NCBI GenBank assembly: GCA_017484165.1
Contig: JAFUTP010000021.1
Location: 1 to 52,820, forward strand
DNA from: Cardiobacteriaceae bacterium
GTDB lineage: Bacteria > Pseudomonadota > Gammaproteobacteria > Cardiobacteriales > Cardiobacteriaceae
Reading direction: 5' to 3'
DNA: 52,820 bases
Below, one piece after another: positions 1 through 8,930 of this stretch (its first letter is position 1; the number at the start of each line of letters is the position of its first letter). Below the pieces are notes generated by a model. That model worked only from the letters and a program-made list of their open reading frames with translations. It was not told where the DNA came from and did no database searches. Position numbers and translations under genes: made by a program.

Positions 1-26
1 GCTCAAAATGACGGCATAGCAAACAC

Positions 27-55
27 GCGTAGGGTGGGCAACTTGTTGCCCACGC
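27..55. repeat. 29-bp inverted-repeat unit, copy 1
   Basis: It contains a perfect hairpin, GTGGGCAAC at 34-42 against GTTGCCCAC at 45-53. Nearly the same 28 bases recur in reverse complement at 245-272. A 14-base stretch, GCTCAAAATGACGG, lies at 1-14 and again at 280-293. This looks like the ends of a small dispersed intergenic repeat. No gene is associated with it. Confidence 0.6.
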
Positions 56-60
56 GGTTT

Positions 61-167
61 TATAGTCGTTCCATTTCAAAATAACACTTTGTTAGCTTTG
101 CCTCGCCCTATTATTCACTCTATCTTTAAATTTGTCTCCTCATCTATTTTGAATTGGGATGACTATA
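61..167. mobile_element. MITE-like element, family B, copy 1
   Basis: This is a ~107-bp non-coding element with terminal inverted repeats: it begins TATAGTCGTTCCATTTCAAA and ends with the approximate reverse complement, finishing GACTATA. A second copy with the same ends lies at 50718-50822. The TA-flanked ends and short length suggest a miniature inverted-repeat element mobilised in trans. No transposase is visible in the window. Confidence 0.6.
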
Positions 168-375
168 ATTTTTCGGTAGTCTGAACGAGTTTTGTTGCCA
201 TTTTTACTGCGAAGCAGAACAATCCCAACAACAACCATATTTCAGCGTGGGCAACAAGTTGCCCACCCTACGGCGCTTCGCTCAAAATGACGGAAGAGGG
301 CGTAAATTTACGGGAAATGGCGCAGGCGATTGAAATTAAATCGAAGAAAATCAGGAACGCCCGTCGCGGTCCGCG
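168..375. other. Non-coding stretch between repeats and the der terminator
   Basis: Apart from the repeat at 245-272 and the short GCTCAAAATGACGG match at 280-293, I see no convincing gene here. The open frames crossing it have no recognisable protein, and one would have to run through a terminator. It contains a short palindrome, TCGCGGTCCGCGA, at about 364-376. Confidence 0.4.
245..272. repeat. Inverted-repeat unit, copy 2
   Basis: This is the reverse complement of the unit at 27-55. It carries the same hairpin, GTGGGCAAC at 247-255 and GTTGCCCAC at 258-266. With copy 1 it flanks MITE family B copy 1. Confidence 0.6.
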
Positions 376-408
376 ACAAAAAATCCGCCGTGTAAAACGG
401 CGGATTTG
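376..408 (-). terminator. Rho-independent terminator downstream of der
   Basis: A ten-base-pair stem pairs AAATCCGCCG (381-390) with CGGCGGATTT (398-407). Read on the minus strand it is followed by a run of T. It lies about 100 bases past the der stop codon. Confidence 0.75.
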
Positions 409-504
409 TGTTGTGAATGAATAACCGAGAACGGCACTTGTAGGTGCGAGTTGGATTGCCTGTCGCGGCACCCGACCCGCTCGTAGCGGGCGACCGCAGC
501 GGGG

Positions 505-1869
505 CTATTTTTGATTGAATGGATTTTCTTTATCGCGGTATGAGATGCGAATGGCAGTGCCGTCGAGTTTGAATTCGCGGCGGAAGAAGTTAATTAGATA
601 TTGTGTATAACTTTCTGGGACTTTTGTAGTGCGTGAGCCGTGAATGATGATATGCGGTGGATTTTTTCCGCCTTGGTGTGCATATTGAAATTTGATTGCT
701 TTGCCTTGCACGAGTGGCGGTTGATGTTTATGGTATGCGGTTTGCAGTGCGTTTGTAAGACTATTGCTAGACAAATCCGCAAAAGCATTACGGTGAGCTT
801 TTTTGACTGCGGGCAAGAGTTTGCGGATATTGCTACCACAAAGGGCGGAAATATAGAAAACTTCTGCGAAGTTGATGAAATGTAGTTTTCTTTCTAAATC
901 GCTTTTGATTTCTTCGCGACGCTCTGGTTCGATGTTGTCCCATTTATTGACTGCGATGATGAGAGCGCGACCGCGACGGGTGATTTCTCCTAAAAGTTTT
1001 GCATCTTGTTCGGCGATACCGCTTTTTGCATCTAACACTAGTATTACCACATTGGCATATTCAATGGCTTCTAATGCCTTGACGATAGAAAATTTTTCGA
1101 TTTTTTCGTGAGTTTGGGATTTACGGCGAATTCCTGCGGTGTCGATGAGGGTGAATTTTGTGCCTTGTTCGTCTTGGTAGGGAATAAAAATTGCGTCGCG
1201 AGTTGTGCCTGCAACGGCGGAGGCAACTAATCTTTCTTCGCCGAGCAGACGGTTTAATAAGGTTGATTTACCGACATTTGGTCTGCCGAGCACTGCGAGT
1301 TTGATGCCTTCATCTTCTGCGCTTGGCGGTTCTATTTCTGCTTGATTTTGGATTTTTTCTTGAAATTTCTTTGAATTTGCAAGCATTTCGATGATTTTTT
1401 CGCCCATTTGTTTTAAGCCGCGACGGTGTTCGGCGGAAATAGTGATGAGCGGTAAGCCGAGTGAATAAAAATCCGCTGCGATGAGGTTGGGGTCAGCAAA
1501 ATCGGTTTTATTGACTACCGCGATAAGCGGTTTTTTCGTCATTCTTAATTCCTGGGCGATTTCTTCGTCGTCGCTAGTAAGCCCTGATTTACCGTCGAGC
1601 AATAAAACTAGAACATCGGCTTCATCTGCGGCGGTGCGGGCTTGTTTATCGACTTGACGGTCGATTTTTTCTTCTTTGTCGTGGAGCATTCCGCCTGTGT
1701 CGATGACGGTAAATTTTTCACCTGCGAGCGAGCATTGCCCGTAACGACGGTCGCGAGTAAGACCAGGAGTATCCGCAACCAGAGCGGCACGGGTTTTAGT
1801 TAAGGCATTAAATAAGGTGGATTTGCCGACATTCGGTCTGCCGAGAAGTGCGATAGTTGGTTTAATCAT
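505..1869 (-). CDS. der: Ribosome biogenesis GTPase Der (EngA)
   Basis: Essential tandem-domain GTPase that acts in maturation of the 50S ribosomal subunit. The 454-aa product has two complete G domains, each with a GRPNVGKS P-loop (about residues 10-17 and 194-201). DTPG and DTAG switch motifs and two NK(T/W)D base-recognition motifs are present. The C-terminal KH-like domain starts near residue 350. Length is slightly below that of the E. coli protein, as is common. The start at 1869 puts the first P-loop at the usual distance from the N terminus. The stop is TAG, which shows that UAG is used as a stop in this genome. A terminator lies downstream, and an AT-rich 86-bp gap separates it from the acyl-CoA ligase gene on the same strand. 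Confidence 0.97.
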   Translation of the reverse strand: MIKPTIALLGRPNVGKSTLFNALTKTRAALVADTPGLTRDRRYGQCSLAGEKFTVIDTGGMLHDKEEKIDRQVDKQARTAADEADVLVLLLDGKSGLTSDDEEIAQELRMTKKPLIAVVNKTDFADPNLIAADFYSLGLPLITISAEHRRGLKQMGEKIIEMLANSKKFQEKIQNQAEIEPPSAEDEGIKLAVLGRPNVGKSTLLNRLLGEERLVASAVAGTTRDAIFIPYQDEQGTKFTLIDTAGIRRKSQTHEKIEKFSIVKALEAIEYANVVILVLDAKSGIAEQDAKLLGEITRRGRALIIAVNKWDNIEPERREEIKSDLERKLHFINFAEVFYISALCGSNIRKLLPAVKKAHRNAFADLSSNSLTNALQTAYHKHQPPLVQGKAIKFQYAHQGGKNPPHIIIHGSRTTKVPESYTQYLINFFRREFKLDGTAIRISYRDKENPFNQK

Positions 1870-1955
1870 TGTTTTTTACGGTTGAGAGTATGAGATTTTT
1901 GTATTTATTTCTAATACAAACAAATACAAATAAATACAAAAATATTACAAAAATG

Positions 1956-3641
1956 TTACAAATTTTCTAGAAGTTTGTGTTTCAAAATTTTGCCGACGGG
2001 AGATTTTGGCATTTCGTCGATAAAAATATATTTGCTGGGGCGTTTGTAATTAGTAAGGAATTTGCGGATTAGAGAGCGCAATTGTTCTTCGTTTAATTTG
2101 GAGTTTTGCCGTTTTTGAATGAAGGCGGTGATTTTTTCGCCGTGTTCGGTATCTTTTTCGCCGACGACTGCCGCTTCCAGCACATCTGGGTGTTTTTTCA
2201 AAACCGTTTCGATTTCAGAGGGATAAACATTAAAACCCGAGACGATGATTAAATCTTTCTTGCGCGAGACGATTTTGACAAAGCCGTCCTTGCTTAAAGT
2301 CGCGATATCACCAGTTTTGAGCCAATTATCAGGAGTTAAAACTCTGCGCGTTTCGTCGGAATATTTCCAATAACCTTGCATTACTTGCGGACCTTTTACC
2401 CACAATTCGCCAGCAGTGTCGGCGGGAAGTTTTATGCCGTTTTCGTTGCAGATTTTGATTTTGGTATCGGGGAGCGGATAGCCAACTCCTCCTGTGTAAC
2501 TATCGGTATCCAATAGATTTACGCAGACAATCGGCGATGCTTCCGTTAGCCCATAACCTTCCACGATACGGTTACCCGTAACTTCGAACCAATGATTGGA
2601 AACCTCTTCGTCTAATCTCATACCGCCTGCAATCGTAAAACGCAGGCGAGAAAAATTGAGTTTGCGAAATTCATCTTGTTCGAGCAAATTTTTGAACAGG
2701 GTATTGACACCGCAAATGATTGAAAAGGGATTTTTTTTCATCGTTTTGATGAATTTTTTTGTATCGCGAGGGTCGAGAATTAAGCGGCTATGAATTCCCA
2801 AACTCGGAATGCAAAGCAGATTTACTGTCAAACTGAAAATATGGTAGAGCGGTAGGGCGAGAATTGAGAGCATATCTGGCTCTTCGATGGTTTTTGCGCA
2901 CCATTGTGTAATTTGTGCAACATTTGTCATCAGATTGCGATGCGTAATTACTGCCGCTTTGCAAGAACCAGTTGTGCCGCCCGTGTATTGCAAAAGTGCG
3001 ACATCTTTATCTAGGCAAGTTGAAGTTTTGAGGGCAAGGCGCGCACCTTTGCTGATGATTTCCTTATAAAAAATCGCGTTATCAACTTGGATTTTGGGAA
3101 ATTGTTTGCTGTATTTCCTTGCCGCCATATTGATGGCTTTTTTTTCGAAAAAACCGTGTCCGTCGCCGTTTTGCACAATGATGATGTCGCGTAGTTGCGG
3201 AAGATAACGGCGCACGGATAAAAACCGCGCGATAAAAGCTTCGGAAATCACAATTCCGCGCACGGAAGAGTCGGTTAATTGAATACGGATTTCGTTTGGA
3301 GTGTAGAGCGGATTGATATTTACCGCGACGATTCCCGTCATAAAACAGCCGTATAACACAATCGGATAAGGCAAAACATTGGGCATCATCAGGGCGAGCC
3401 GTTCGCCTTTTTCGTAATTGAGTTTGCGTTGTAAATACGCACCGAAAGCTTGCGCGTCTTCATAAATTTCTTCGAATGAAAAAGTCGTGGAATATTGTGA
3501 AAATGCTGGTTGGTCGGCAAATTTTTCAGAGAAACTTTCAATCAGGCTGCCCAAATTGGCGTGGCGCAATTCGGGTAACAATGCGGGCACATCGTCGGGA
3601 TAACTTTTCAGCCAGGGCATATCGCTGTCTTGATGGGACAT
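1956..3641 (-). CDS. Long-chain acyl-CoA ligase, FadD-like (AMP-forming)
   Basis: Predicted to activate fatty acids to acyl-CoA through an acyl-adenylate. The ANL-superfamily motifs are clear: the phosphate-binding loop YTGGTTGSCKAAVITHRNL around residue 210, GYGLTEASP around residue 360, the TGD motif, and the catalytic lysine in the C-terminal SPVGKILK. I place the start at 3641 (MSHQDSDMPW) because AAGGAAA sits just upstream and FadD proteins begin near a PWLKSYP-like segment. The longer frame to 3734 adds 31 unsupported residues. The 561-aa length matches E. coli FadD. There are no fad neighbours; it points away from murG, and a MITE lies in the divergent gap. The exact chain-length preference is unknown. 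Confidence 0.85.
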   Translation of the reverse strand: MSHQDSDMPWLKSYPDDVPALLPELRHANLGSLIESFSEKFADQPAFSQYSTTFSFEEIYEDAQAFGAYLQRKLNYEKGERLALMMPNVLPYPIVLYGCFMTGIVAVNINPLYTPNEIRIQLTDSSVRGIVISEAFIARFLSVRRYLPQLRDIIIVQNGDGHGFFEKKAINMAARKYSKQFPKIQVDNAIFYKEIISKGARLALKTSTCLDKDVALLQYTGGTTGSCKAAVITHRNLMTNVAQITQWCAKTIEEPDMLSILALPLYHIFSLTVNLLCIPSLGIHSRLILDPRDTKKFIKTMKKNPFSIICGVNTLFKNLLEQDEFRKLNFSRLRFTIAGGMRLDEEVSNHWFEVTGNRIVEGYGLTEASPIVCVNLLDTDSYTGGVGYPLPDTKIKICNENGIKLPADTAGELWVKGPQVMQGYWKYSDETRRVLTPDNWLKTGDIATLSKDGFVKIVSRKKDLIIVSGFNVYPSEIETVLKKHPDVLEAAVVGEKDTEHGEKITAFIQKRQNSKLNEEQLRSLIRKFLTNYKRPSKYIFIDEMPKSPVGKILKHKLLENL

Positions 3642-3794
3642 TGAGTTTCCTTGAAATTTCTGTATAAATTTTTTGAATTTGATTGAGTTTTTAAGTGTTG
3701 CGTCGTCCGCTTCTTGCTTTTTAACATAAAGCAAAATTGAACAAATTTTAACAATTGAATTTTTACGGTTTCAGAAGCCGTTTTTTTACTTACA

Positions 3795-3914
3795 GGGCGT
3801 ATTTACGAAATTCGTCATTTTGAGCCGTAGGCGAAAAATCTCTATCAGCAGATCCTTCGCTGCGCTCAGGATGACGAGGGTAACAATAGAACTACTCCTA
3901 GATTTAGATGCGCC
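3795..3914 (+). mobile_element. MITE family A, copy 1
   Basis: A 120-bp element that starts GGGCGTATTTACGAAATTCG and ends in GATTTAGATGCGCC. It is flanked on both sides by TACA (3791-3794 and 3915-3918), a perfect 4-bp target duplication. It lies directly upstream of murG, between divergent genes, so the murG operon promoter must lie within it, between it and murG, or upstream of it. Confidence 0.85.
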
Positions 3915-3942
3915 TACATATTTTTAAGGAATATCAACCGTA

Positions 3943-5058
3943 ATGAATGAAGAATTTTGGAAAGATAAAAAGATTTTGATAGCAGCTGGCGGCACGGGTG
4001 GGCATATTTACCCAGCACTTGCGGTTGCGAAAAAATTACAGGGCTTTGGGGCGCGAATTCATTGGCTGGGAAATGCCGCTGGTATGGAAGGAGAAAAAAT
4101 TCCCGCCGCTGGTTTTGCCTTGTCCGACATAAAAATTACCGCGCTGCGCGGCAAAGGTATTGCAGGATTTATCAAATTACCCTGGAAATTGTTTGCGGCC
4201 ATCAACCGTTCGCGGCGCGTTATCCGTGAATTTGAACCGAATTTGATTTTGGCGATGGGCGGATTTGTGTCTGGTCCTGCTGGCATTGCTGCCAAACTCG
4301 AAAAAATACCGCTAGCCATTCACGAGCAAAACGCGATTTTCGGCTTGACAAATAAACATTTAGCGAAATTTGCCAATTTAGTGATGCTCGGTTATGAGCA
4401 GCAAAATGCGGTTTTGCGCGGTAAAAAAGTGCTTGTAACGGGAAATCCCGTCCGTAGTGATATTGCTGCAATTGCTGCACATAAAACATTTAATCCGCCG
4501 CAAAAACGGCAAATGTTGGTTTTGGGTGGAAGTCAAGGGGCGAAGGCAATCAACGAAAAAATTCCCCAAGCTTTGGCGAAATTAGCACGGGAAAATTTGC
4601 CGCAAGTTGTGCATCAATGTGGGAAAAACCGTCGGGAAGAAGTGTTAGAAATTTACCGTGAATGCGGATTGGACGAGGAAATTGGTAAAAAAATCGAAGT
4701 TTGCGAATTTATCGACAACATCGACCAAATCTACCGCGATACGGATTTTGTTATTGCCCGTTCTGGTGCATCAAGTGTGGCTGAAATTGCCAGCGTCGGT
4801 TTGCCAGCGGTGTTTATTCCTTTTCCTTTCGCGGTAGATGATCATCAAACCAAAAATGCAATGGCGGTCGAGGCGGAAGTTTTGCCGCAAAATCAGGCGG
4901 ATGCGGAAGTTTTAGCACAGAAAATTCGCGCATTTATGCTTTTGTCAGAAGAAGAGTTTCTGCAAAAATCCGCCAAAATGCTTGCCTATTCGAGTGTTGA
5001 AGCATTGACAAAAATTGTCGCAAGCTTGCAGGAAATGCTGGAAACGGTAGAAAAATAA
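3943..5058 (+). CDS. murG: UDP-GlcNAc:lipid I GlcNAc transferase MurG
   Basis: Peripheral inner-membrane glycosyltransferase (GT28) that adds GlcNAc to lipid I to make lipid II. The 371-aa protein has the N-terminal GGTGGHIYPALA loop near residue 16, the AMGGFVSGPAG segment near 105, a GGSQGAKAIN loop near 190, and the C-terminal donor-site HQxxNA motif (DDHQTKNAM) near 305. AAGGA stands about 13 bases before the ATG. It heads the plus-strand operon; the usual upstream dcw genes (ftsW, murD, mraY and others) are not here. A MITE and a divergent fadD-like gene stand in their place. Confidence 0.97.
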   Translation: MNEEFWKDKKILIAAGGTGGHIYPALAVAKKLQGFGARIHWLGNAAGMEGEKIPAAGFALSDIKITALRGKGIAGFIKLPWKLFAAINRSRRVIREFEPNLILAMGGFVSGPAGIAAKLEKIPLAIHEQNAIFGLTNKHLAKFANLVMLGYEQQNAVLRGKKVLVTGNPVRSDIAAIAAHKTFNPPQKRQMLVLGGSQGAKAINEKIPQALAKLARENLPQVVHQCGKNRREEVLEIYRECGLDEEIGKKIEVCEFIDNIDQIYRDTDFVIARSGASSVAEIASVGLPAVFIPFPFAVDDHQTKNAMAVEAEVLPQNQADAEVLAQKIRAFMLLSEEEFLQKSAKMLAYSSVEALTKIVASLQEMLETVEK

Positions 5059-5099
5059 ATCGCGTAAGCGGTAGTTTTTATTGAAAGGAAATCTCAAAA

Positions 5100-6542
5100 A
5101 TGCAAAAAATAGGTCGCCGCGTGCAGGAGCGGATTAAAAAAGTATTTTTCGTTGGAATTGGCGGCGTGGGAATGAGCGGTATCGCCGAAGTTTTACGCAA
5201 TCTCGGTTATCAAGTTTCAGGTTCGGATGTCAAAAAATCAGCTATAACCGAACGCTTGGAGCAAGTCGGTATTCGAGTTTTTATCGGACACGCGGCGGAA
5301 AATATTGACGATGTCGGTGTAGTCGTCGTTTCATCGGCAATTTCACAAACTAATCCTGAAATTCTGCGCGCGCGCGAACTCGGTATTCCCGTTATTCGCC
5401 GTGCGGAAATGCTTGCGGAGTTGATGCGTTTGCGTTTTGGTATTGGTGTGGCTGGCACGCACGGTAAAACGACTACAACTAGCTTGACCGCCGCGCTGCT
5501 TGCTGATGCGGGATTAGACCCGTCGTTTGTTATCGGTGGAATTTTGAATAGCGCGGGAAGCAATGCCAAACTCGGTGCGGGGGAATTTCTCGTTGCCGAA
5601 GCCGATGAATCGGATACATCTTTCTGGCTGCTTAATCCGATGATTGCCATCGTTACCAATATTGATGCCGACCATCTGGAAAATTATCAGGGCAGCTATG
5701 AAGTGCTCAAAGATGGATTTTTGCGCTATTTACACAATTTGCCGTTTTACGGTCTTGCGGTGATGTGTCTTGAAGATGAAGGCGTGCGGGCAATTTTGCC
5801 GCAGGTTTCGCGTCCGATTAGAACTTATGGTTTCCGTGAAGAAGCGGATATTCGTGCGATAAATGTGCGGCAAGTCGGCTTGCAAATGCACTACGACATC
5901 ATCGTAAAAAATCCAGATGGTGATTTGCGGTTTGCGGTAAAACTAAATATTCCAGGTAAACACAATGTGCTGAATTCTCTGGCTGCGGTGGCGGTGGCGT
6001 TAGAACTCGGAGTAGAACCAGAAACTATCGCGGTAAGTTTTGCCAAATTCGGCGGTGTCGGCAGACGCTTTGCGTATCAGGGAAAAATTCAGCATGAACG
6101 CGGTACAGCGGATATTTTTGAAGATTACGGACATCATCCCAGCGAAATTAAAGCCGTGCTCGCCGCTGCCAAAGAAGGATTTGCGGGACGGAGAATTTTT
6201 TCCGTATTCCAACCGCATCGCTACACCAGAACCCGCGATTTATTAGACGATTTTGCAGCGGTATTAAGCGAATGCGAAGCTCTGGTGCTTACCGAAGTTT
6301 ATTCCGCAGGTGAAACAGAAATTGCAGGCGCGAATTCCAAAGCACTCGCCCGTGCCATTCGCGCACGCGGTCAGGTAGAGCCTGTTTATATTGCCGATAA
6401 AACCGATATTCCTGAATATTTGGTCAATAACCTGCTCAAAGATGACGATGTGGTGATTTTTTTCGGAGCGGGAGATATCGGCAAAATCGCCCGTGAATTC
6501 GGTAAAGATGAACGCTATCAACCAAGCGAAAGCGCGAATTGA
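5100..6542 (+). CDS. murC: UDP-N-acetylmuramate--L-alanine ligase MurC
   Basis: Cytoplasmic Mur ligase that attaches L-alanine to UDP-MurNAc using ATP. It is 480 aa. The Rossmann segment FFVGIGGVGMSGIAE lies at about 15-30, the ATP loop GTHGKTTTT near 120, an EADESD segment near 170, and NIDADHLENY near 190. The C-terminal ligase domain has the FQPHRYTRT motif near 370. AAAGGAAA precedes the ATG, 41 bases after murG. Position and order match the standard dcw cluster. Confidence 0.97.
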   Translation: MQKIGRRVQERIKKVFFVGIGGVGMSGIAEVLRNLGYQVSGSDVKKSAITERLEQVGIRVFIGHAAENIDDVGVVVVSSAISQTNPEILRARELGIPVIRRAEMLAELMRLRFGIGVAGTHGKTTTTSLTAALLADAGLDPSFVIGGILNSAGSNAKLGAGEFLVAEADESDTSFWLLNPMIAIVTNIDADHLENYQGSYEVLKDGFLRYLHNLPFYGLAVMCLEDEGVRAILPQVSRPIRTYGFREEADIRAINVRQVGLQMHYDIIVKNPDGDLRFAVKLNIPGKHNVLNSLAAVAVALELGVEPETIAVSFAKFGGVGRRFAYQGKIQHERGTADIFEDYGHHPSEIKAVLAAAKEGFAGRRIFSVFQPHRYTRTRDLLDDFAAVLSECEALVLTEVYSAGETEIAGANSKALARAIRARGQVEPVYIADKTDIPEYLVNNLLKDDDVVIFFGAGDIGKIAREFGKDERYQPSESAN

Positions 6543-6581
6543 TAGTTGCGTGTGCGAAATTTTGATATTCAAGGAAAAACA

Positions 6582-7028
6582 ATGTTGCGACTGAAAGTTT
6601 TTGGCTTTTTAGCGGTGATTTTGGCGGTGATTGTGTTTAGTTATGAATACGCCAATAACCGCGAATTTCAAGATACGGTGAATGGCAAAATCAATGAATG
6701 GCGCGGAATAAATAAGGGAAATCGCGGAAATCACGAAAAAAATACGCTTGCCGATAAAACGGTAAAAAAGTCGCAAAATTTTCAGGTGAAGTCAAAAGAG
6801 CAGATCGCAGCCGAAATCGCGATGGCAGAACGCGGAATTGACCCGCAGGAATACAGCAAAAGAAAAGCAATCGAACTTAATAATCAAACCGTTGCGAATG
6901 CACATAAGGCTAACCATAAAGGCTGCCTGAAAATGGGAAAATCTTGCGTATGTAGCGATGGCGATAAAACGGTCGAAGTGCCCTTGGAAGAATGCCGCCA
7001 TTCGGCACGGTATAGCTATAAACCCTGA
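6582..7028 (+). CDS. Small single-pass membrane protein with a cysteine-rich tail, unknown function
   Basis: I do not recognise this 148-aa protein. An N-terminal hydrophobic segment (about residues 5-20, VFGFLAVILAVIVFSY) could be an anchor or uncleaved signal. A Lys/Asn-rich hydrophilic stretch follows. Near the C terminus lies a cluster of four cysteines in the pattern C-x6-C-x-C-x13-C, which could hold disulphides or a metal. The start at 6582 is preferred over 6546 because AAGGA lies just before it. It sits in the dcw operon between murC and ddl, the place murB often occupies. A role in the envelope is suggested only by position and membrane segment. Confidence 0.65.
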   Translation: MLRLKVFGFLAVILAVIVFSYEYANNREFQDTVNGKINEWRGINKGNRGNHEKNTLADKTVKKSQNFQVKSKEQIAAEIAMAERGIDPQEYSKRKAIELNNQTVANAHKANHKGCLKMGKSCVCSDGDKTVEVPLEECRHSARYSYKP

Positions 7029-7065
7029 AAAAAATCGTCGGAATTGAAATATTTAGGAAATTTTT

Positions 7066-7998
7066 ATGCAAAAAAAATTCGGCAAAGTCGCAGTGCTTTA
7101 CGGTGGAAATTCTTCCGAAAGAGAAGTCTCGTTAGAAAGCGGAAAAGCGGTGTATGACGCACTAGTTGCAGCGGGAGTTGATGCCCATTTGATTGATACT
7201 AAAAATCATCAGGAAGTGCTCGATTTGAAAAAAAATTCCTTCGATCGCGCATTTATTGCCTTGCACGGTAGAGGCGGTGAGGACGGCGAAATTCAAGGTT
7301 TGCTCGATTGGATTGATATGCCATATACGGGAAGCGGAGTTTGCGCTTGCGCCGTGGCGATGGATAAATTGCTCTGCAAAAAGATTTGGAAAAGCTGCGA
7401 TTTGCCCGTGCTTGCAGATTGCGAAGTAAAAATTACTGATACATACGAAGAAATCAGTGCCAAACTCGGTGGAAAAACTCTGGCGGTAAAACCAGCCTAT
7501 GAAGGTTCGAGTGTGGGAATTAGCCGTGTTACTTGTGCCGAAGAATGGCAAGCAGCACTCGAAAAAGCTGGTATCGGAAAACAAAAAGTGATGGCGGAAA
7601 TTTGGTGCTCTGGACGCGAAATTACCGTCGGAATAATCGGTGAAGAAGTTCTGCCAAGTATCGAAATTATTGTCGGAAAAAATCATCTTTTCTATGACAA
7701 AAACGCAAAATATGATGACAACGCAACACAATATTTATGCCCAGCACCAGTTGCGGAAAATATCGCGGAAAAATTAGCCGATATTGCTAAAAAATCATTC
7801 ACGGCAATAGGCGCAAAAGGTTGGGGGAGAGTGGATTTTTTACTCGACGGTGAAAATATTTGGATTTTGGAAATCAATCTTTCACCTGGTATGACATCGC
7901 ATTCACTTGTGCCACAAGCGGCTGCAAAAGTCGGAATGGATTTTCAAAAATTGGTAGTAAATTTGCTGGAAATCGCTGGTAAAAATGAAAATATCTAG
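7066..7998 (+). CDS. ddl: D-alanine--D-alanine ligase
   Basis: ATP-grasp enzyme that makes the D-Ala-D-Ala dipeptide for MurF. It is 310 aa, the size of DdlB-type enzymes. GGNSSEREVSLESG is near residue 14 and ALHGRGGEDGEIQGLL near 65. The KPAYEGSSVGIS ATP-binding loop is near 145, and the C-terminal EINLSPGMTSHS segment near 270 holds Mg and substrate ligands. AGGAAA precedes the ATG. The stop is TAG. It is followed by ftsQ after 80 bases, the canonical order. Confidence 0.96.
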   Translation: MQKKFGKVAVLYGGNSSEREVSLESGKAVYDALVAAGVDAHLIDTKNHQEVLDLKKNSFDRAFIALHGRGGEDGEIQGLLDWIDMPYTGSGVCACAVAMDKLLCKKIWKSCDLPVLADCEVKITDTYEEISAKLGGKTLAVKPAYEGSSVGISRVTCAEEWQAALEKAGIGKQKVMAEIWCSGREITVGIIGEEVLPSIEIIVGKNHLFYDKNAKYDDNATQYLCPAPVAENIAEKLADIAKKSFTAIGAKGWGRVDFLLDGENIWILEINLSPGMTSHSLVPQAAAKVGMDFQKLVVNLLEIAGKNENI

Positions 7999-8078
7999 AA
8001 AATTGTGAAAAATTTATTAAAAGATTATTAAAAAATTTAATAACAACCGATAACTAAAACGAGACGCATACTGCAAAT

Positions 8079-8897
8079 ATGGAAACAATATCAACCCAAC
8101 ATCGGGCACGCGCTCCAAAATTAGAGCCACTTCGGAAAAACTCCAAACTCGGATTGTGGTCCGTGCTTTGGCTGTTTATCGTGCTGATAATTATGTTTTG
8201 CGTCGCCGTTTTGCTATATCGGCAAAAAGAACAAAAGCCAATTTTGCCTATCGGTGAAGTAATTATGCGCCGTAGTTTGGTTTATGCCGATAGCGAGGAA
8301 ATTCTTAAAACTATCAATGAACGATACCGTCGCGAAGATATGTTGCGGATAAATCCGCGCAAGGTTGCAGAAGATTTGGAAAAAATCGATTGGATTAAAT
8401 CCGTCATCGTGCGCAAAAAATGGTTCAATAAGTTGGAAGTGGAAATCGAAGAAAGAAATCCAGTTCTGCGTTGGGGAGAGAAGGGAGAATATATCGACGA
8501 CGAAGCAAAACGCTTTGTTCTGCCAGAAAGCCCAAGCTTGAAAACTATGTTTATGGTTTCAGGTCCGCAGGGAAGTGAAAGACGAGTTTTGGATATGTAC
8601 AAAATAATTTCGTCTTGGTTTGTTCGGCAGGAAATTGAACTTGCCTCGTTGCGGTTGGATGTTCATAACATTTGGCATATCGAAACCAAAGAGGGAGTTG
8701 ATGTAACTATCGGTAGAGAACATTTCAATAATCGAATGAAGAAATTTACTGTGGTGTACAACACAATAATTAAACCGTATCACAGATATATTGAAGCGGT
8801 TGATTTGCGATATAACGAAGGATTTTCAGTCCGCTGGAAAAACGGTGTAATGCCAAATGACATTGCAAATAAAATTCCGACAGCTGCGGCAAATTAA
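8079..8897 (+). CDS. ftsQ: Cell division protein FtsQ
   Basis: Bitopic inner-membrane divisome protein that bridges early and late division proteins through FtsB and FtsL. The 272-aa product has a ~45-residue cytoplasmic N terminus, one membrane span at about 25-45 (LWSVLWLFIVLIIMFCVAVL), a periplasmic POTRA domain (about 55-125) and a beta domain ending near 255. Sequence conservation in this family is low; the call rests on the POTRA pattern (INPRKVAEDLEKIDWIKSV) and on its place between ddl and ftsA. No strong Shine-Dalgarno site is visible. Confidence 0.9.
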   Translation: METISTQHRARAPKLEPLRKNSKLGLWSVLWLFIVLIIMFCVAVLLYRQKEQKPILPIGEVIMRRSLVYADSEEILKTINERYRREDMLRINPRKVAEDLEKIDWIKSVIVRKKWFNKLEVEIEERNPVLRWGEKGEYIDDEAKRFVLPESPSLKTMFMVSGPQGSERRVLDMYKIISSWFVRQEIELASLRLDVHNIWHIETKEGVDVTIGREHFNNRMKKFTVVYNTIIKPYHRYIEAVDLRYNEGFSVRWKNGVMPNDIANKIPTAAAN

Positions 8898-8930
8898 CGA
8901 TAAAAAAGACCACAAGAGAACACAAAACTT

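Noticed and set aside
268-471. 67-aa minus-strand open frame next to der
   Set aside because: It crosses a repeat and a clear intrinsic terminator and has no recognisable protein features.
3766-3788. Possible plus-strand terminator (ACGGTTTC...CCGT and T run) between fadD-like gene and murG
   Set aside because: The stem is short and mismatched, and no plus-strand gene lies upstream that would need it.
5210-5659. 149-aa minus-strand frame within murC
   Set aside because: Antisense shadow of a conserved ligase; composition follows the murC codon pattern.
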